Shown here piece after piece: positions 1 to 9,500 of a stretch of 64,000 nt of DNA. A program made the position numbers and the translations under genes. How positions within the stretch are numbered: position 1 is the stretch's first letter; every line of letters starts with the position of its first letter. Below the pieces are notes generated by a model. That model was given only the letters and a program-made list of their open reading frames with translations, did not search any database and was not told the origin of the DNA. The stretch is from SFTJ01 sp905210415 (GTDB lineage Bacteria; Bacteroidota; Bacteroidia; Bacteroidales; Muribaculaceae). The DNA lies in contig CABSDC010000005.1 of assembly GCA_902476295.1 (NCBI GenBank), forward strand, positions 4,473 through 68,472, written 5' to 3'.

Positions 1-171
1 ATCTATCACGTGGCAGGCCGATTTGCCGGAACAGCCAAGCTGCTCATACGCAACCAAAGCCGTGGATGGAACACCACAATGACTATTGCATCAAACAGCC
101 AACCAGCCAAAAGCAACATGCCAGCAAAACAGCCGGTTGTAGAAAACGGACAATATCTAATTCCCTGGTAA
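1..171 (+). CDS. C-terminal fragment of unrecognised protein
   Basis: An open frame runs from the first base of the window to a TAA at 169-171, giving 56 residues that end in QYLIPW. The start lies outside the window. The fragment is polar and basic, with a stretch rich in Ser, Asn, Gln and Pro near its end, and I do not recognise a family. A strong terminator hairpin follows at 238-268, which fits this being the last gene of a plus-strand unit. Codon use resembles that of the other genes in the window. I am fairly sure it is coding but can give no function. Confidence 0.55.
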   Translation: MYHVAGRFAGTAKLLIRNQSRGWNTTMTIASNSQPAKSNMPAKQPVVENGQYLIPW

Positions 172-237
172 AAAGTCCTTATTTTTTTACCTATAACATC
201 ATCACACATAATTTATTGATACCATGAATCACACATT

Positions 238-268
238 GGTCGCTGCCCTATGAGCAGCGACCTTTTTT
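238..268 (+). terminator. Rho-independent terminator
   Basis: A perfect 9-bp stem (238-246 with 254-262, GGTCGCTGC / GCAGCGACC) and a 7-nt loop are followed directly by six T residues. It lies about 65 bp after the stop of the truncated first gene. The rest of the 172-494 gap is AT-rich and should hold the promoter of the gene at 495, but I could not assign a clear TAnnTTTG box there. Confidence 0.85.
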
Positions 269-494
269 GATTCGCATCATTCAAAACAAAAAAATTCACA
301 AAATCACGATAAAATCTGCCACAAATGATAAGAATGCTGATTTTTTTCCGTAATTTTACAAAGATTTTAAGTATATATGTTTAATGAGCATAAGTTATAG
401 TCCGCAATAATACACATAACTATATGACAATAAACAGATAACATCATTCTGACTTAAATTTTTAGTAGAATTTATTATATTAATAAGAACTATT

Positions 495-1187
495 ATGGTT
501 TATACACAAGAAGTACAACACATGTGTTGTGTAGCAAAGGGTGCTAACCATCCTTCAGCTCCAATTCCAGAGGAGGGTAAATGGGTTAGAGCAAAAGAAA
601 TCAAGGACATTTCTGGTTTCACTCACGGCATTGGCTGGTGCGCACCACAACAAGGTGCTTGCAAACTTTCTCTTAACGTGAAAGAAGGCGTTATCCAAGA
701 AGCTCTTGTAGAAACAATCGGATGTTCAGGTATGACTCACTCTGCAGCTATGGCAGCAGAAATCCTTCCAGGTAAGACTATCCTCGAAGCTTTGAATACC
801 GACCTCGTTTGCGACGCAATCAACACTGCAATGCGCGAATTGTTCTTGCAAATCGTTTACGGCCGCACTCAATCTGCTTTCTCTGAAGGTGGTTTGCAAG
901 TAGGTGCTGCTCTTGAAGACCTTGGTAAGGGTCTCCGCAGCCAAGTAGGTACTATGTTCGGTACTTTGGCTAAGGGCGTTCGTTACTTGGAAATGGCTGA
1001 AGGCTATTGCACTCGCATGGCTCTCGACGAGAACAACGAAGTAATCGGTTATGAATTCCTTCACCTTGGCAAATTCACTGAAGCGCTCAAGAAAGGTAAG
1101 ACCCCAGAAGAGGCAATCGAAGCTGCAAAGGGCCACTATGGTCGCTTTGAAGATGCCGCTAAATACATTGACCCACGCAAAGAATAA
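495..1187 (+). CDS. NifU/IscU-like iron-sulfur cluster assembly scaffold
   Basis: This 230-residue protein resembles the NifU/IscU-like scaffold that is paired with GGGtGRT proteins in Bacteroidetes and other anaerobes. Scaffolds of this fold hold a nascent Fe-S cluster on conserved cysteines before handing it to apo-proteins. Visible cysteines include a CC pair near residue 11, GWCAPQQGAC near 48-55 and the IscU-type loop TIGCSGMTHSAA near 75-86. The C-terminal part (PEEAIEAAKGHYGRFEDAAKY) is helical and lacks the cysteine pair of a NifU C-terminal domain. Only 16 bp separate it from the next gene, so the two are probably co-transcribed. Codons are dominated by GGT, GCT, CTT and CGC, the bias of strongly expressed genes here. 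The family is fairly clear; which proteins it serves is not. Confidence 0.8.
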   Translation: MVYTQEVQHMCCVAKGANHPSAPIPEEGKWVRAKEIKDISGFTHGIGWCAPQQGACKLSLNVKEGVIQEALVETIGCSGMTHSAAMAAEILPGKTILEALNTDLVCDAINTAMRELFLQIVYGRTQSAFSEGGLQVGAALEDLGKGLRSQVGTMFGTLAKGVRYLEMAEGYCTRMALDENNEVIGYEFLHLGKFTEALKKGKTPEEAIEAAKGHYGRFEDAAKYIDPRKE

Positions 1188-1189
1188 TT

Positions 1190-1195
1190 AGGAGG
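1190..1195 (+). promoter_or_regulatory. Strong Shine-Dalgarno for GGGtGRT gene
   Basis: AGGAGG sits 8 bases before the ATG at 1204, just downstream of the previous stop. Most genes in this window have no recognisable Shine-Dalgarno, so this points to high translation of the second gene of the pair. Confidence 0.7.
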
Positions 1196-1203
1196 ACAAC
1201 ATT

Positions 1204-2217
1204 ATGGCAATTAGAGAAGTAAAATTTGAATCTCAAGACCGCCGTATGGCGCAAATTCTTGCTGCATTAAACGAAAACGGCATTAAAGATATTGAAGAAG
1301 CTAATGCTATATGCGAAGCTGCAGGTATCGACCCATATTTGACTTGTGAAGAAACTCAACCAATCTGCTTTGAAAATGCAAAGTGGGCTTATGTAGTAGG
1401 CGCTGCTATCGCTATCAAGAAGGGCTGCAAAAACGCTGCTGACGCTGCTGAAGCTATCGGTATCGGTTTGCAATCATTCTGCATCCCTGGTTCTGTTGCC
1501 GACGACCGCAAGGTAGGTTTGGGCCACGGTAACTTGGCTGCTCGTCTTCTCCGCGAAGAAACTAAGTGCTTCGCTTTCTTGGCTGGCCACGAATCTTTTG
1601 CTGCTGCAGAAGGTGCCATCAAGATTGCTGCTAAGGCTGACAAGGTGCGCAAAGAACCTCTTCGCGTTATCCTTAACGGTCTCGGCAAGGACGCTGCTAA
1701 GATCATCTCTCGTATCAACGGCTTCACTTACGTACAAACTCAATTCGACTATTTCACTGGCGAACTTAAGGTTGTTGATGAACACCCTTACTCAAACGGT
1801 CCTCGCGCTAAGGTGAAATGCTACGGTGCTGACGACGTTCGCGAAGGTGTAGCTATCATGTGGAAGGAAGGCGTTGACGTTTCTATCACCGGTAACTCTA
1901 CTAACCCAACTCGTTTCCAACACCCAGTTGCTGGTACTTACAAGAAAGAACGCGTATTGGCTGGTAAGCCTTACTTCAGCGTTGCTTCTGGTGGTGGTAC
2001 AGGTCGTACTCTTCACCCAGACAACATGGCTGCAGGTCCTGCTTCTTACGGTATGACTGATACCCTCGGCCGTATGCACTCTGACGCTCAATTCGCTGGT
2101 TCTTCTTCAGTTCCTGCTCACGTTGAGATGATGGGCTTCCTCGGCATTGGTAACAACCCAATGGTAGGCTGTACAGTTGCTGTTGCAGTTGACGTTGCTA
2201 CTGCTCTTGCTAAGTAA
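1204..2217 (+). CDS. GGGtGRT family protein
   Basis: This 337-residue protein contains the signature SGGGTGRTLHPDNM at about residues 262-275, which names the GGGtGRT family. The family's biochemical role is unknown; its steady pairing with an IscU-like scaffold suggests work in Fe-S cluster assembly or a cluster-dependent enzyme step, which is inference. No signal peptide or membrane segment is visible, so it should be cytoplasmic. Several cysteines lie in the first 130 residues. A strong AGGAGG Shine-Dalgarno at 1190-1195, 8 bases before the ATG, decides the start and is unusual for this genome. The codon bias matches the preceding gene and points to high expression. A terminator at 2249-2283 closes the pair. 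Confidence 0.85.
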   Translation: MAIREVKFESQDRRMAQILAALNENGIKDIEEANAICEAAGIDPYLTCEETQPICFENAKWAYVVGAAIAIKKGCKNAADAAEAIGIGLQSFCIPGSVADDRKVGLGHGNLAARLLREETKCFAFLAGHESFAAAEGAIKIAAKADKVRKEPLRVILNGLGKDAAKIISRINGFTYVQTQFDYFTGELKVVDEHPYSNGPRAKVKCYGADDVREGVAIMWKEGVDVSITGNSTNPTRFQHPVAGTYKKERVLAGKPYFSVASGGGTGRTLHPDNMAAGPASYGMTDTLGRMHSDAQFAGSSSVPAHVEMMGFLGIGNNPMVGCTVAVAVDVATALAK

Positions 2218-2248
2218 TTTCGACTTATACGAAACACTTAAATATCAC

Positions 2249-2283
2249 AAATCCTTTTGGAGCTTTTCCAGAAGGATTTTTTT
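2249..2283 (+). terminator. Terminator after GGGtGRT gene
   Basis: A continuous stem of about 13 bp (2249-2261 with 2267-2279, one G-T pair) with a 5-nt loop ends in a run of seven T residues. It lies about 32 bp after the stop. Confidence 0.85.
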
Positions 2284-2322
2284 GTTCCCCTACCTAAACC
2301 CTACGACCGATTTGGATAAACC

Positions 2323-2355
2323 AAAAGAGCAGAAACCACATTTGGTTTCTGCTCT
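2323..2355 (-). terminator. Terminator of the minus-strand pepC operon
   Basis: A perfect 12-bp inverted repeat (2326-2337 with 2344-2355) is followed on the minus strand by TTTTGG, so it terminates transcription coming from the peptidase gene whose stop is at 2585. The plus-strand side has no T run. The 2218-2584 gap therefore holds two converging terminators plus a short direct repeat. Confidence 0.7.
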
Positions 2356-2356
2356 C

Positions 2357-2556
2357 TTAACCCAATTCGTCATTAGGGATTGGAAGAATTTCGGAATTTT
2401 AGAAGTGCAGATTTTGATTGCTTTTTAAAGAGTAATAGCCAGCTATTGCGAGTTAAAAACAAACAAAATATGCCTTATAAAAAACGAAAGACTCCAAGCA
2501 GTAGTGATAATTTCAAATATACGTCCTAATGACTGATTTTGGTTTAACCCAATTCG
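2357..2556. repeat. Short direct repeat flanking an intergenic stretch
   Basis: The 13-mer TTAACCCAATTCG occurs at 2357-2369 and again at 2544-2556, bracketing about 175 bp without a gene. A related form, CAACCCAATTAGGG, occurs near 31969 in another intergenic site. No transposase or terminal inverted repeats are visible. Its meaning is unknown. Confidence 0.4.
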
Positions 2557-2584
2557 GGCAAACGAAATTGCCGCGATATGTTCA

Positions 2585-3994
2585 TTAATTTTCCTCTATA
2601 AACATTGGATCCCAAGCAGGAAGCATAATTGGCTTTTGCTTCAAGAGTTTCAATGTTTCTGCCGAGATAAATTTCTTTTCGATTACGAATCTAAACATAT
2701 ATTCGTTGAACCACTCATCTGTCATCACAAGATTGCCCTTGTAACCGCTGTTTGGTCCCCAGCTGTTTTCCACCAACCAGCGTGTTGGCGCCTTTGTGTT
2801 CATATCAACGTCTACAGCAATCAGCGTCATAGCGTGCGACGAACCACTTGCATGTGTGAGAATGCGCTCACGCTTATCCATGGTGAGTTGCATGCCGAGC
2901 AACGACTCATAGTCAAAATTATTCATATCGCATGTGCCCACGCTGCGGTTTAAGAATTTACCCACGTCGCAAGAGATATACATTGCCTTGTTGTCCTTGA
3001 TTGACTCGATAGCGAACGGCTTGATATCCTCGATTGGGAGATTAAGGTAAACCCAGTCGTGACCCTCATAGGTGTGGCGGTCGTATTGTATCTGATACAA
3101 CTTGCCATATTCGCGAGAAGGATCGTTCATGATAAGCACATAGTCGTTGGTCAAATCCTTTTCGCCCCACAATTCCTTGTAGAACGATTGTGGAGTGTAG
3201 GTCTTTTCGCTCACTAAGTTGCCAGAGTTAGTCTTATATTTCCAAGTGAATTCTTTTGGAGGAATGCCATAAGCCAACGTGAGCATACGATATACATTGC
3301 CGAGCATCTTCACCTTAGTTTCTTCAAGAGCATTTTTCTTGGCGCCATTAGCAGCCTGCTTGCGCAATTGCATGCCATAGTCGCGCAATTGCCATTTCAG
3401 TTGTGAGTCAAATTGCGATGTGCTGTTGCTAATCAATGTTTCTGGCATAGCCGACTTAGGCACAACGCCATATTTCTTCACCAAATCGGCAACACCTGTG
3501 AATGTGCCACCGTCGCTCAGCGGATTTGAGAACAACCAATCAACGGTTCTGTCTTCAAACGATTTGTCGGCTGTATCAATCACATTTTGCAAAAACATGT
3601 TAGACTTCTCAAGTTGGTCGTAGAAAAATAGATATACCTGCGACAATTCCAATTCCGGAAGATTGTGCTCGCTGATAGCTTGTGCGCGAAGCACGTTCAT
3701 ACCGGTAAACAACCAGCAACGGCCCGACTGCTTTTGGTCAGTGACTCCCTTTGTAAACACGCGGTAAGTGAAATCGCCATCTGCCACACCATTGAGCGTA
3801 GAGAAACCTGTTGCCAATGTGTTGAGCGAAGTTGTTGCCATGGCATTACGAGCCACCTTGTCAACCACAGTCTGCGGTTGCGAAGCAAGTTGGTTTAGCA
3901 CTTTTGGCGTGATGGCGCTCTGTGCCATACAGCCCACTGCGATGCCAGTACCCATCACAGCCGTCATCAAGAATCTGTTTATTCTCATTTTCAA
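2585..3994 (-). CDS. Exported aminopeptidase C / bleomycin hydrolase-like cysteine peptidase
   Basis: This 469-residue protein is a C1B-family papain-like peptidase related to PepC and bleomycin hydrolase, which trim amino acids from peptide N-termini. The catalytic Cys is C93 in TDQKQSGRCWLF, the His lies in ASGSSHAMTLIAV and the Asn in WLVENSWGPNSG, so the triad is complete. The N-terminus is a signal sequence, and IAVGC at about residues 18-22 could be a lipobox. It should thus act outside the cytoplasm, unlike classic cytoplasmic PepC, and supply amino acids from oligopeptides. It starts 23 bp after the previous minus-strand gene and looks like the last gene of a four-gene run. The 5-residue shorter form of the signal-to-mature junction cannot be decided by eye. 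Confidence 0.88.
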   Translation of the reverse strand: MKMRINRFLMTAVMGTGIAVGCMAQSAITPKVLNQLASQPQTVVDKVARNAMATTSLNTLATGFSTLNGVADGDFTYRVFTKGVTDQKQSGRCWLFTGMNVLRAQAISEHNLPELELSQVYLFFYDQLEKSNMFLQNVIDTADKSFEDRTVDWLFSNPLSDGGTFTGVADLVKKYGVVPKSAMPETLISNSTSQFDSQLKWQLRDYGMQLRKQAANGAKKNALEETKVKMLGNVYRMLTLAYGIPPKEFTWKYKTNSGNLVSEKTYTPQSFYKELWGEKDLTNDYVLIMNDPSREYGKLYQIQYDRHTYEGHDWVYLNLPIEDIKPFAIESIKDNKAMYISCDVGKFLNRSVGTCDMNNFDYESLLGMQLTMDKRERILTHASGSSHAMTLIAVDVDMNTKAPTRWLVENSWGPNSGYKGNLVMTDEWFNEYMFRFVIEKKFISAETLKLLKQKPIMLPAWDPMFIEEN

Positions 3995-4017
3995 TATATC
4001 TTTTAAGATTAATAAAA

Positions 4018-4500
4018 TTATTCTATTTTCATCACCAGTTCATAATTCTCCACATGCACCTTCACCTTATACGGCGTAGCACTCTTGCGAGGCTTCGCTC
4101 CGGCATAGTAGTAAAACCTGTGCTGAAGGTCAAACGAGCGCACCTTCACCAGTCGTGTTTCACCCTTAGAGATGTTGCAATCCACCGTCACCGTGCGCTT
4201 GTGAAGCATCGCGCCTTTCACGTCGGTATATAATAATGTGAGCGTGATGTGGCCGATGTGGCCATCTGTTATATTTGTCACGAAAAACGCTTCCTCATTA
4301 TCGGTTGCTCGCTTGCTGTAGCCTTTTATCACCACAGGCGATGCCTTCACAGTATATTTATCGTCGCCAGTTGGCAACGAATCTTCTGTCACGATATTTG
4401 TCTCCGCAGCAGCCGACAAGTTCCTTCGCGTAGTCTTGGTTCGCGCCGCCATTGGCACCAACACCGCCATCACAAGCAATATGGAGAACAGTCGCTTCAT
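4018..4500 (-). CDS. Secreted protein of unknown function
   Basis: A 160-residue protein with a clear signal peptide (residues 1-19, ending near AAR). The mature part looks like one beta-rich domain: NEEAFFVTNITDGHIGHITLTLLYTD resembles an immunoglobulin-like or FN3-like strand pattern, and the rest continues with alternating hydrophobic residues to the end. No catalytic motif is visible and I do not recognise a family. It starts 4 bp after the preceding gene, so the two are tightly coupled in one operon with the DUF3078 and peptidase genes. A cell-envelope role is inferred from the signal peptide and the neighbours only. Confidence 0.7.
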   Translation of the reverse strand: MKRLFSILLVMAVLVPMAARTKTTRRNLSAAAETNIVTEDSLPTGDDKYTVKASPVVIKGYSKRATDNEEAFFVTNITDGHIGHITLTLLYTDVKGAMLHKRTVTVDCNISKGETRLVKVRSFDLQHRFYYYAGAKPRKSATPYKVKVHVENYELVMKIE

Positions 4501-4504
4501 AGCA

Positions 4505-5131
4505 TCACAAATAACGTATCACACCATCTATTGTACCATCGTCGTCAGCCGACGGATAGACCTTCTTAAATCCCAACGGAAGCGACTCACTCCCCTTCTC
4601 GGCAATAACCGACAGCCCCTTGAACAATGTAGGCAGAAAGCGCGTAATGTTCATGCGAAATTTCAGCTTCACATCTGGCTTCACAAAGGTGAGCAACTCG
4701 CCATTGGCCGACAGCGTGGCCACACACCTAACTGGCTTAAACAGCGTCTGCACACTGCGTTCGCTATATAGCCACAAGGCAAATTTCTGCTTATCGGCAC
4801 TCCGCTCAATATAACCGATTACTGTTCCGGGCAGCAAATCATAGTCGTCGGAATCGACATACACTATGCGATACGACATGCTATTGCCGTCGAGCGAGTC
4901 GCCACAACGCTCTATCACGAGGGTGGTTTTCTCTTCATTGTAATACCACACACCCTCTATGGGCTGCAACGCCATCGCCGACAATCGCTGCCTTACGGCT
5001 TCGTCGGAATAATCTGAATTGAGGATTTCTGATTGTTGTTTCACATGGCCATCATTAGCGCTATGCGCCATTGCACACACACTGCACACCAGCATCATCA
5101 CGGCTGCAATATTTGCACGACAGCACATCAT
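4505..5131 (-). CDS. Secreted protein of unknown function
   Basis: A 208-residue protein with an N-terminal signal sequence (hydrophobic core about residues 8-22, AMAHS cleavage region). The motif PIEGVWYYNEEKTTLVIER near residue 57 recalls the start of small lipocalin-like beta-barrels, where a G-x-W opens the first strand; this is a weak resemblance, not an assignment. The sequence then alternates strands typical of a beta-barrel (YRIVYVDSD, GTVIGYIER, FALWLYSE). No catalytic residues stand out. It begins 11 bp after the DUF3078 gene and ends 4 bp before the next, so it belongs to the same transcript. Confidence 0.7.
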   Translation of the reverse strand: MMCCRANIAAVMMLVCSVCAMAHSANDGHVKQQSEILNSDYSDEAVRQRLSAMALQPIEGVWYYNEEKTTLVIERCGDSLDGNSMSYRIVYVDSDDYDLLPGTVIGYIERSADKQKFALWLYSERSVQTLFKPVRCVATLSANGELLTFVKPDVKLKFRMNITRFLPTLFKGLSVIAEKGSESLPLGFKKVYPSADDDGTIDGVIRYL

Positions 5132-5142
5132 ACTCTAACCCT

Positions 5143-6477
5143 TTAGTTGGTAGCAAACCTATAAGTAAGACCGAAACTCAAAATCTCCTTAAACTGCCAA
5201 TAGTTCCACTTTTCATTCTTGTTAACCGACTTGTCGTAACGCAAGTGTGTATAGAATTGCGTGATCAAGTGACTTGTAACGTTGAAATTGAAGGTGTTTT
5301 CCCAATCGCCTTGCACATACTCATAGTTTGAGAACACATATAATCTCGACGACCAAGAGATAGAACTATTAAACTTTATGTTGAGTTTCGATTCGAGTTT
5401 CGAACCCACATTGAGAATCGTGTGATGGCCTTCGCGTATACCAAAGTTGGTAGGAGAAGGATTAACATCAGTCTTACACAACTTCATATTATAAGACACT
5501 GGAGAAAGCGACAGGTTGAATGTTCTCCATCCATCCTTACTCCTGTTATCATATGTGATACCCACACCGACGTTCAATTCGCCTGGGCTCAAGAATGCAG
5601 CCTTACGATTGTTGGTGTTAGTGGTGTAATTATTGAGCAACTGTGTTTTAAACTGCATTGATGCCGAATAATACCACTTTTTGATAGCCTTCACACCAAA
5701 TTGAGTGTTCCACTGAAACAAATCGTCGCTAATGCTATAGTCGCGCAATTCATCGTTTGGAGCAGAGTTTATACCCAATTTATAGCGGATGGTGTTTGAG
5801 AAGATATAGTTAGGATGCAAGTTTTGATTCAATTGCACATTCCACTGCAAGTCGCTGAGGATATTCAGGATGTTATCACCACCCTGATACCAGTTTTCCG
5901 ACATATATGCTTGAGAGAATTGCAGCGAAGTCACAAACGTGTGAAGCCAGTTGTGAAGTTTCACCTGCTGTGGCTTAGCATCCACACCCACATTGTTGTA
6001 TTCGCGTGGCGCGATTGTCAGCGTGCGGCTCTTAGGATCAACTACGCTGATAAATTCCTTTGGAGCCTCAGGCAACGCATTCACATTATAAATCACTATG
6101 CCAGGGTTGTTCACCATAGCATTATATCTCAATCTGTCTTCCCAGTTTTTCTCTTCGATATCGTTGTTCAACCAATTGCGGTTTACATTCAATTGGTATC
6201 CGCTCTGTGGGTGCCATTGCTGTATGGTATCAGCGGCCAACTTTTGTTGGCAGAAAATCAGCGGAACATAGGCATACGACGGCTTCAAATCAATAGTATC
6301 ATAGTCAAGCGTACGCCAATCGTTTAGCTTGATGGCTGGCACACGCATGAGTTCTTTCTGCACTGTGTCGGCACGATGATGTATTGTTTTATCCGATGCT
6401 TCCTGCGCAGTTGTGTGCTGCGACAATGCCATTGCAAACGCAAAAAATCCACAAATTTTGTATATCGAGTTACTCAT
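5143..6477 (-). CDS. DUF3078 outer-membrane-type protein
   Basis: A 444-residue secreted protein with a signal peptide (about 1-25, TTAQ/EAS) and a C-terminal half matching DUF3078. The hallmark SENWYQGGDNILNILSD lies near residues 192-208 and is followed by alternating aromatic strands (LHPNYIFSNTIRYKLG, KWYYSASMQFKTQL) ending in an aromatic-rich strand, as in an outer-membrane beta-barrel. The function of DUF3078 is not established. It leads a minus-strand operon with two small secreted proteins and an exported cysteine peptidase, and a good promoter lies just upstream at 6513-6544. The length is within the family's range. Confidence 0.82.
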   Translation of the reverse strand: MSNSIYKICGFFAFAMALSQHTTAQEASDKTIHHRADTVQKELMRVPAIKLNDWRTLDYDTIDLKPSYAYVPLIFCQQKLAADTIQQWHPQSGYQLNVNRNWLNNDIEEKNWEDRLRYNAMVNNPGIVIYNVNALPEAPKEFISVVDPKSRTLTIAPREYNNVGVDAKPQQVKLHNWLHTFVTSLQFSQAYMSENWYQGGDNILNILSDLQWNVQLNQNLHPNYIFSNTIRYKLGINSAPNDELRDYSISDDLFQWNTQFGVKAIKKWYYSASMQFKTQLLNNYTTNTNNRKAAFLSPGELNVGVGITYDNRSKDGWRTFNLSLSPVSYNMKLCKTDVNPSPTNFGIREGHHTILNVGSKLESKLNIKFNSSISWSSRLYVFSNYEYVQGDWENTFNFNVTSHLITQFYTHLRYDKSVNKNEKWNYWQFKEILSFGLTYRFATN

Positions 6478-6512
6478 CTTTTTAGTGTAAATTCCAATTT
6501 ATCTATCCTTTG

Positions 6513-6544
6513 CAAAAATAGCAAAAATTAGCGTTAACCACAAG
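6513..6544 (-). promoter_or_regulatory. Bacteroidetes-type promoter for the DUF3078 operon
   Basis: Read on the minus strand, TATTTTTG (6513-6520) matches TAnnTTTG, with CTTG 20 bp upstream (6541-6544) as the -33 element. It lies about 36 bp before the start at 6477. Confidence 0.65.
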
Positions 6545-6579
6545 TGTTTGCCCGCTCTTTGCAGAATTATACTACCACA

Positions 6580-9500
6580 TCACCCACCTGCCACAGCGAG
6601 TTTTTTCGACTTTGTGGTGTATTGCTCACCATCGGTAGAGATGCTTGCTCTATACACATAGATTCCGCGTGGCACCCTGCCTCCGCTCTTGTCGCAAAGG
6701 TCCCATGTAATTGGGAACGATGTATAAAGGTCGCTCTTACCGGTTTGCGAAACGCTCCACACCTCCTTACCCATGAGGTCGTAGACTTGCAGAGTGATTG
6801 TCAGCAACGCATCTGGGCGATTGTGCTTGAGATAGAACACGGCATCTTCAATAGCCGGATTGGCTGTGGTGTAGACGTCATAAATCTCTGGCTTCAATCC
6901 CTTCACCACATTAAACGAGATTGTCTTCTCGCTTGAGTTGTTGAATACATCCCACACTTTCAGTCGCAATGTGTGCTCGCCCTCTTCCAACCCGCTTAGC
7001 GGATAAGATATTGTGCCGGCATTGCCGTCCTTGTCGTAGACCGGGGTGAAATACGACGACACATCGCTGTGGGTTTCCTTACCATCCAATTGCAATGTGA
7101 TGTCGTGGCCAATGCCGCCCGAAGAGAAGTTGATACCGTCTTTGTCAAATATGCTTGCTATCACGAGTGGCGACTCATTCACGTTGTCACCATCCTTAAA
7201 GTTCTCGCTGTTAAGAGCAAAACTGCGGATTTCCGGGCCATCACTATCGGTTTCTATAGTCTCGTCATAGCCATAGATATAAAACTCGTCGTTGCTACCC
7301 ACTGCTTCTGCCCCCGATGCCGCACAATAGGCATACATGCACATACGGGCCGGGCTATAGTTGTCGAACGACGAAGCCGACAATTCGCTTGGGATAGTCA
7401 CCTTCACCGAGAATTTTCCGTTTTTCACCGAATCGGTCACCAATGCCAACTTGTTTGAGCGGTCTTGGAATGGATATTGCGAACCGTCTTCGCCATAACC
7501 AAGTGTCACCACGCTCTGTTCGGCATCATAGAGGGTCGACACGATATTGCCATTAAAGTCGGTCACCTCAGCGCCGCTTCCATCAACAATCGAGCCTGAG
7601 AATGTGAGCGTTTGGCGCGCTTGGAATGTTGGCAGATTATCGTCGATGGCATGGCCATTGATTGCCTCCAATCTCACCTTATATTCTGGCATACGCAGGC
7701 GCATAGCAGGGTCGCCAAACAGTGTATATCTCAGTCGGTTGTCGTCAACAACGTCGTTCTTGCCCCTACGCACAAATTCTCCGATAGTATATCGCTTGCC
7801 ATCGGCGTCGTGCGAGAATGCATATTTGGCAATAGCATCGTTAAGCGTGCCATTATTTGGGATATAAGCAATGCGTGTGGCCGACAATTCTGCTATCACA
7901 CCGCCATTGCCGTTGAGATACATGATTTCACCACCCGACACCGCATCGGCATCAAATCGCGAAAACTCGCATGTGGCTGCAAACAAGAATGGCCAGCGCT
8001 TATTATAGAAATTGTTGATATCATACCATGTGAGCAAGTGTTCGCCGGTCCAACTAGTAGGGTTGGCGTGGCCAATATATCCAAGCCACATCATACCTTC
8101 GTCAAACTGCTTATACAGCTTATCGCGACCCACTTGACACACGCGCGAACCGCCGCTACTTGCGTTGTCGTAGGCATCAATGTAAATCTTATTGAATTGC
8201 ATATCAGCCGCGCCATTCTCAGAATACAGTTTAATCACAGATTCTGCCTGGCGCACGTGCTCAGAGTTGTTTTGGTCGTCGGCAACGATTGTGGCAACAC
8301 TCTTCCATGCGCCATAATCCACGCCATTGACATACTTATATAACTTATCAACCACAGTTCGGGCTTCTTCAACACTTTTCACTGGCATTCGGCCTACTGC
8401 AATCGACAGTTTTGCATTCACGATATTACCACCGGCATTATCCTCAAGGAACACAAACAAATCATCGGCAGTATACGAGGTGTATTCATTAGAACTTTCT
8501 TCACTCTGATATGTGAGCAGCATTGGGTAACTATTAGCCCTCACCACATCTGTCAACTGACGATTGTCGTAAGTTCCACGACCGAAAAGCAACAAATATT
8601 TCAGTTTATGACCCTCGCTATCGATTCCACGATCGTAGAACATCTTGCAAAGGTTTCTATACGACATAGCATCTGGCATACCCGACGAAAACTCGTTGTA
8701 GACTGTTTCGCTGTCAAGCACAAGCACTCGCATTCCGTCGTTGGTTTCGTGCAACGAAGCCACTCGGCGAGCCTGAGCAACGAATTCCTTAGGCGAGATT
8801 ATTATCATGTCTGGCACCTGCTCGCCATGAACATTCTGGTTTTTCACCACGCCCACATATTCTGGCGTTGGCAGCGATACGCTGGTGTCGAATGCCACAT
8901 ATTCGCGCTCGCCCATTGCACATGGTGCAAACGCCACGCCATCGTCGGTCTTAGTCAGGTTCATCGCATAGATGTTTTTCACATCCGTCACGTCCCACAC
9001 CATCGTGTTGTCAGTTGCACCGTCCATACACAGCGCCACCGGCTTGCTGGCATTGTATCTAAACGACAACTTGCCATTCACCAGCTTCAACTGACGCAGA
9101 TAATTCACCGTGATATAGTCGAGGCGGGCAACACTCAATGTGCCACCATACTGCAATCCAATGCTATAAGAGAAATTGTCGGTATTATTCAGGCTGAAAG
9201 TCTTCAGTGAACTTGTCATCACTATGTGTGTATACTGACTGTTCACCTCGTCTATCATATCGCTTTTACTATTAGCGCCAAGCTGAGTGCCATTATACTT
9301 AAACGACAATCGGCTTGCGCCTCCACCTTGACTATGTGCGCCGAAACTTGTGAGCACATTCACATCGCTACCCGACACATAATCAGGTATCTTAAATTTA
9401 AATGTCTGGTTGGAATTAAATCGGAAATCCTCGCCCAGCAACTGACGTCCGCTCTCGCTGGCAGTCATCAATTCCTTTTCGTGATACAAGCGATCGGTAA

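Noticed and set aside
7612..8343. 243-codon open frame opposite the first porU-like gene
   Set aside because: A shadow of the C25 catalytic region, with no family features of its own.
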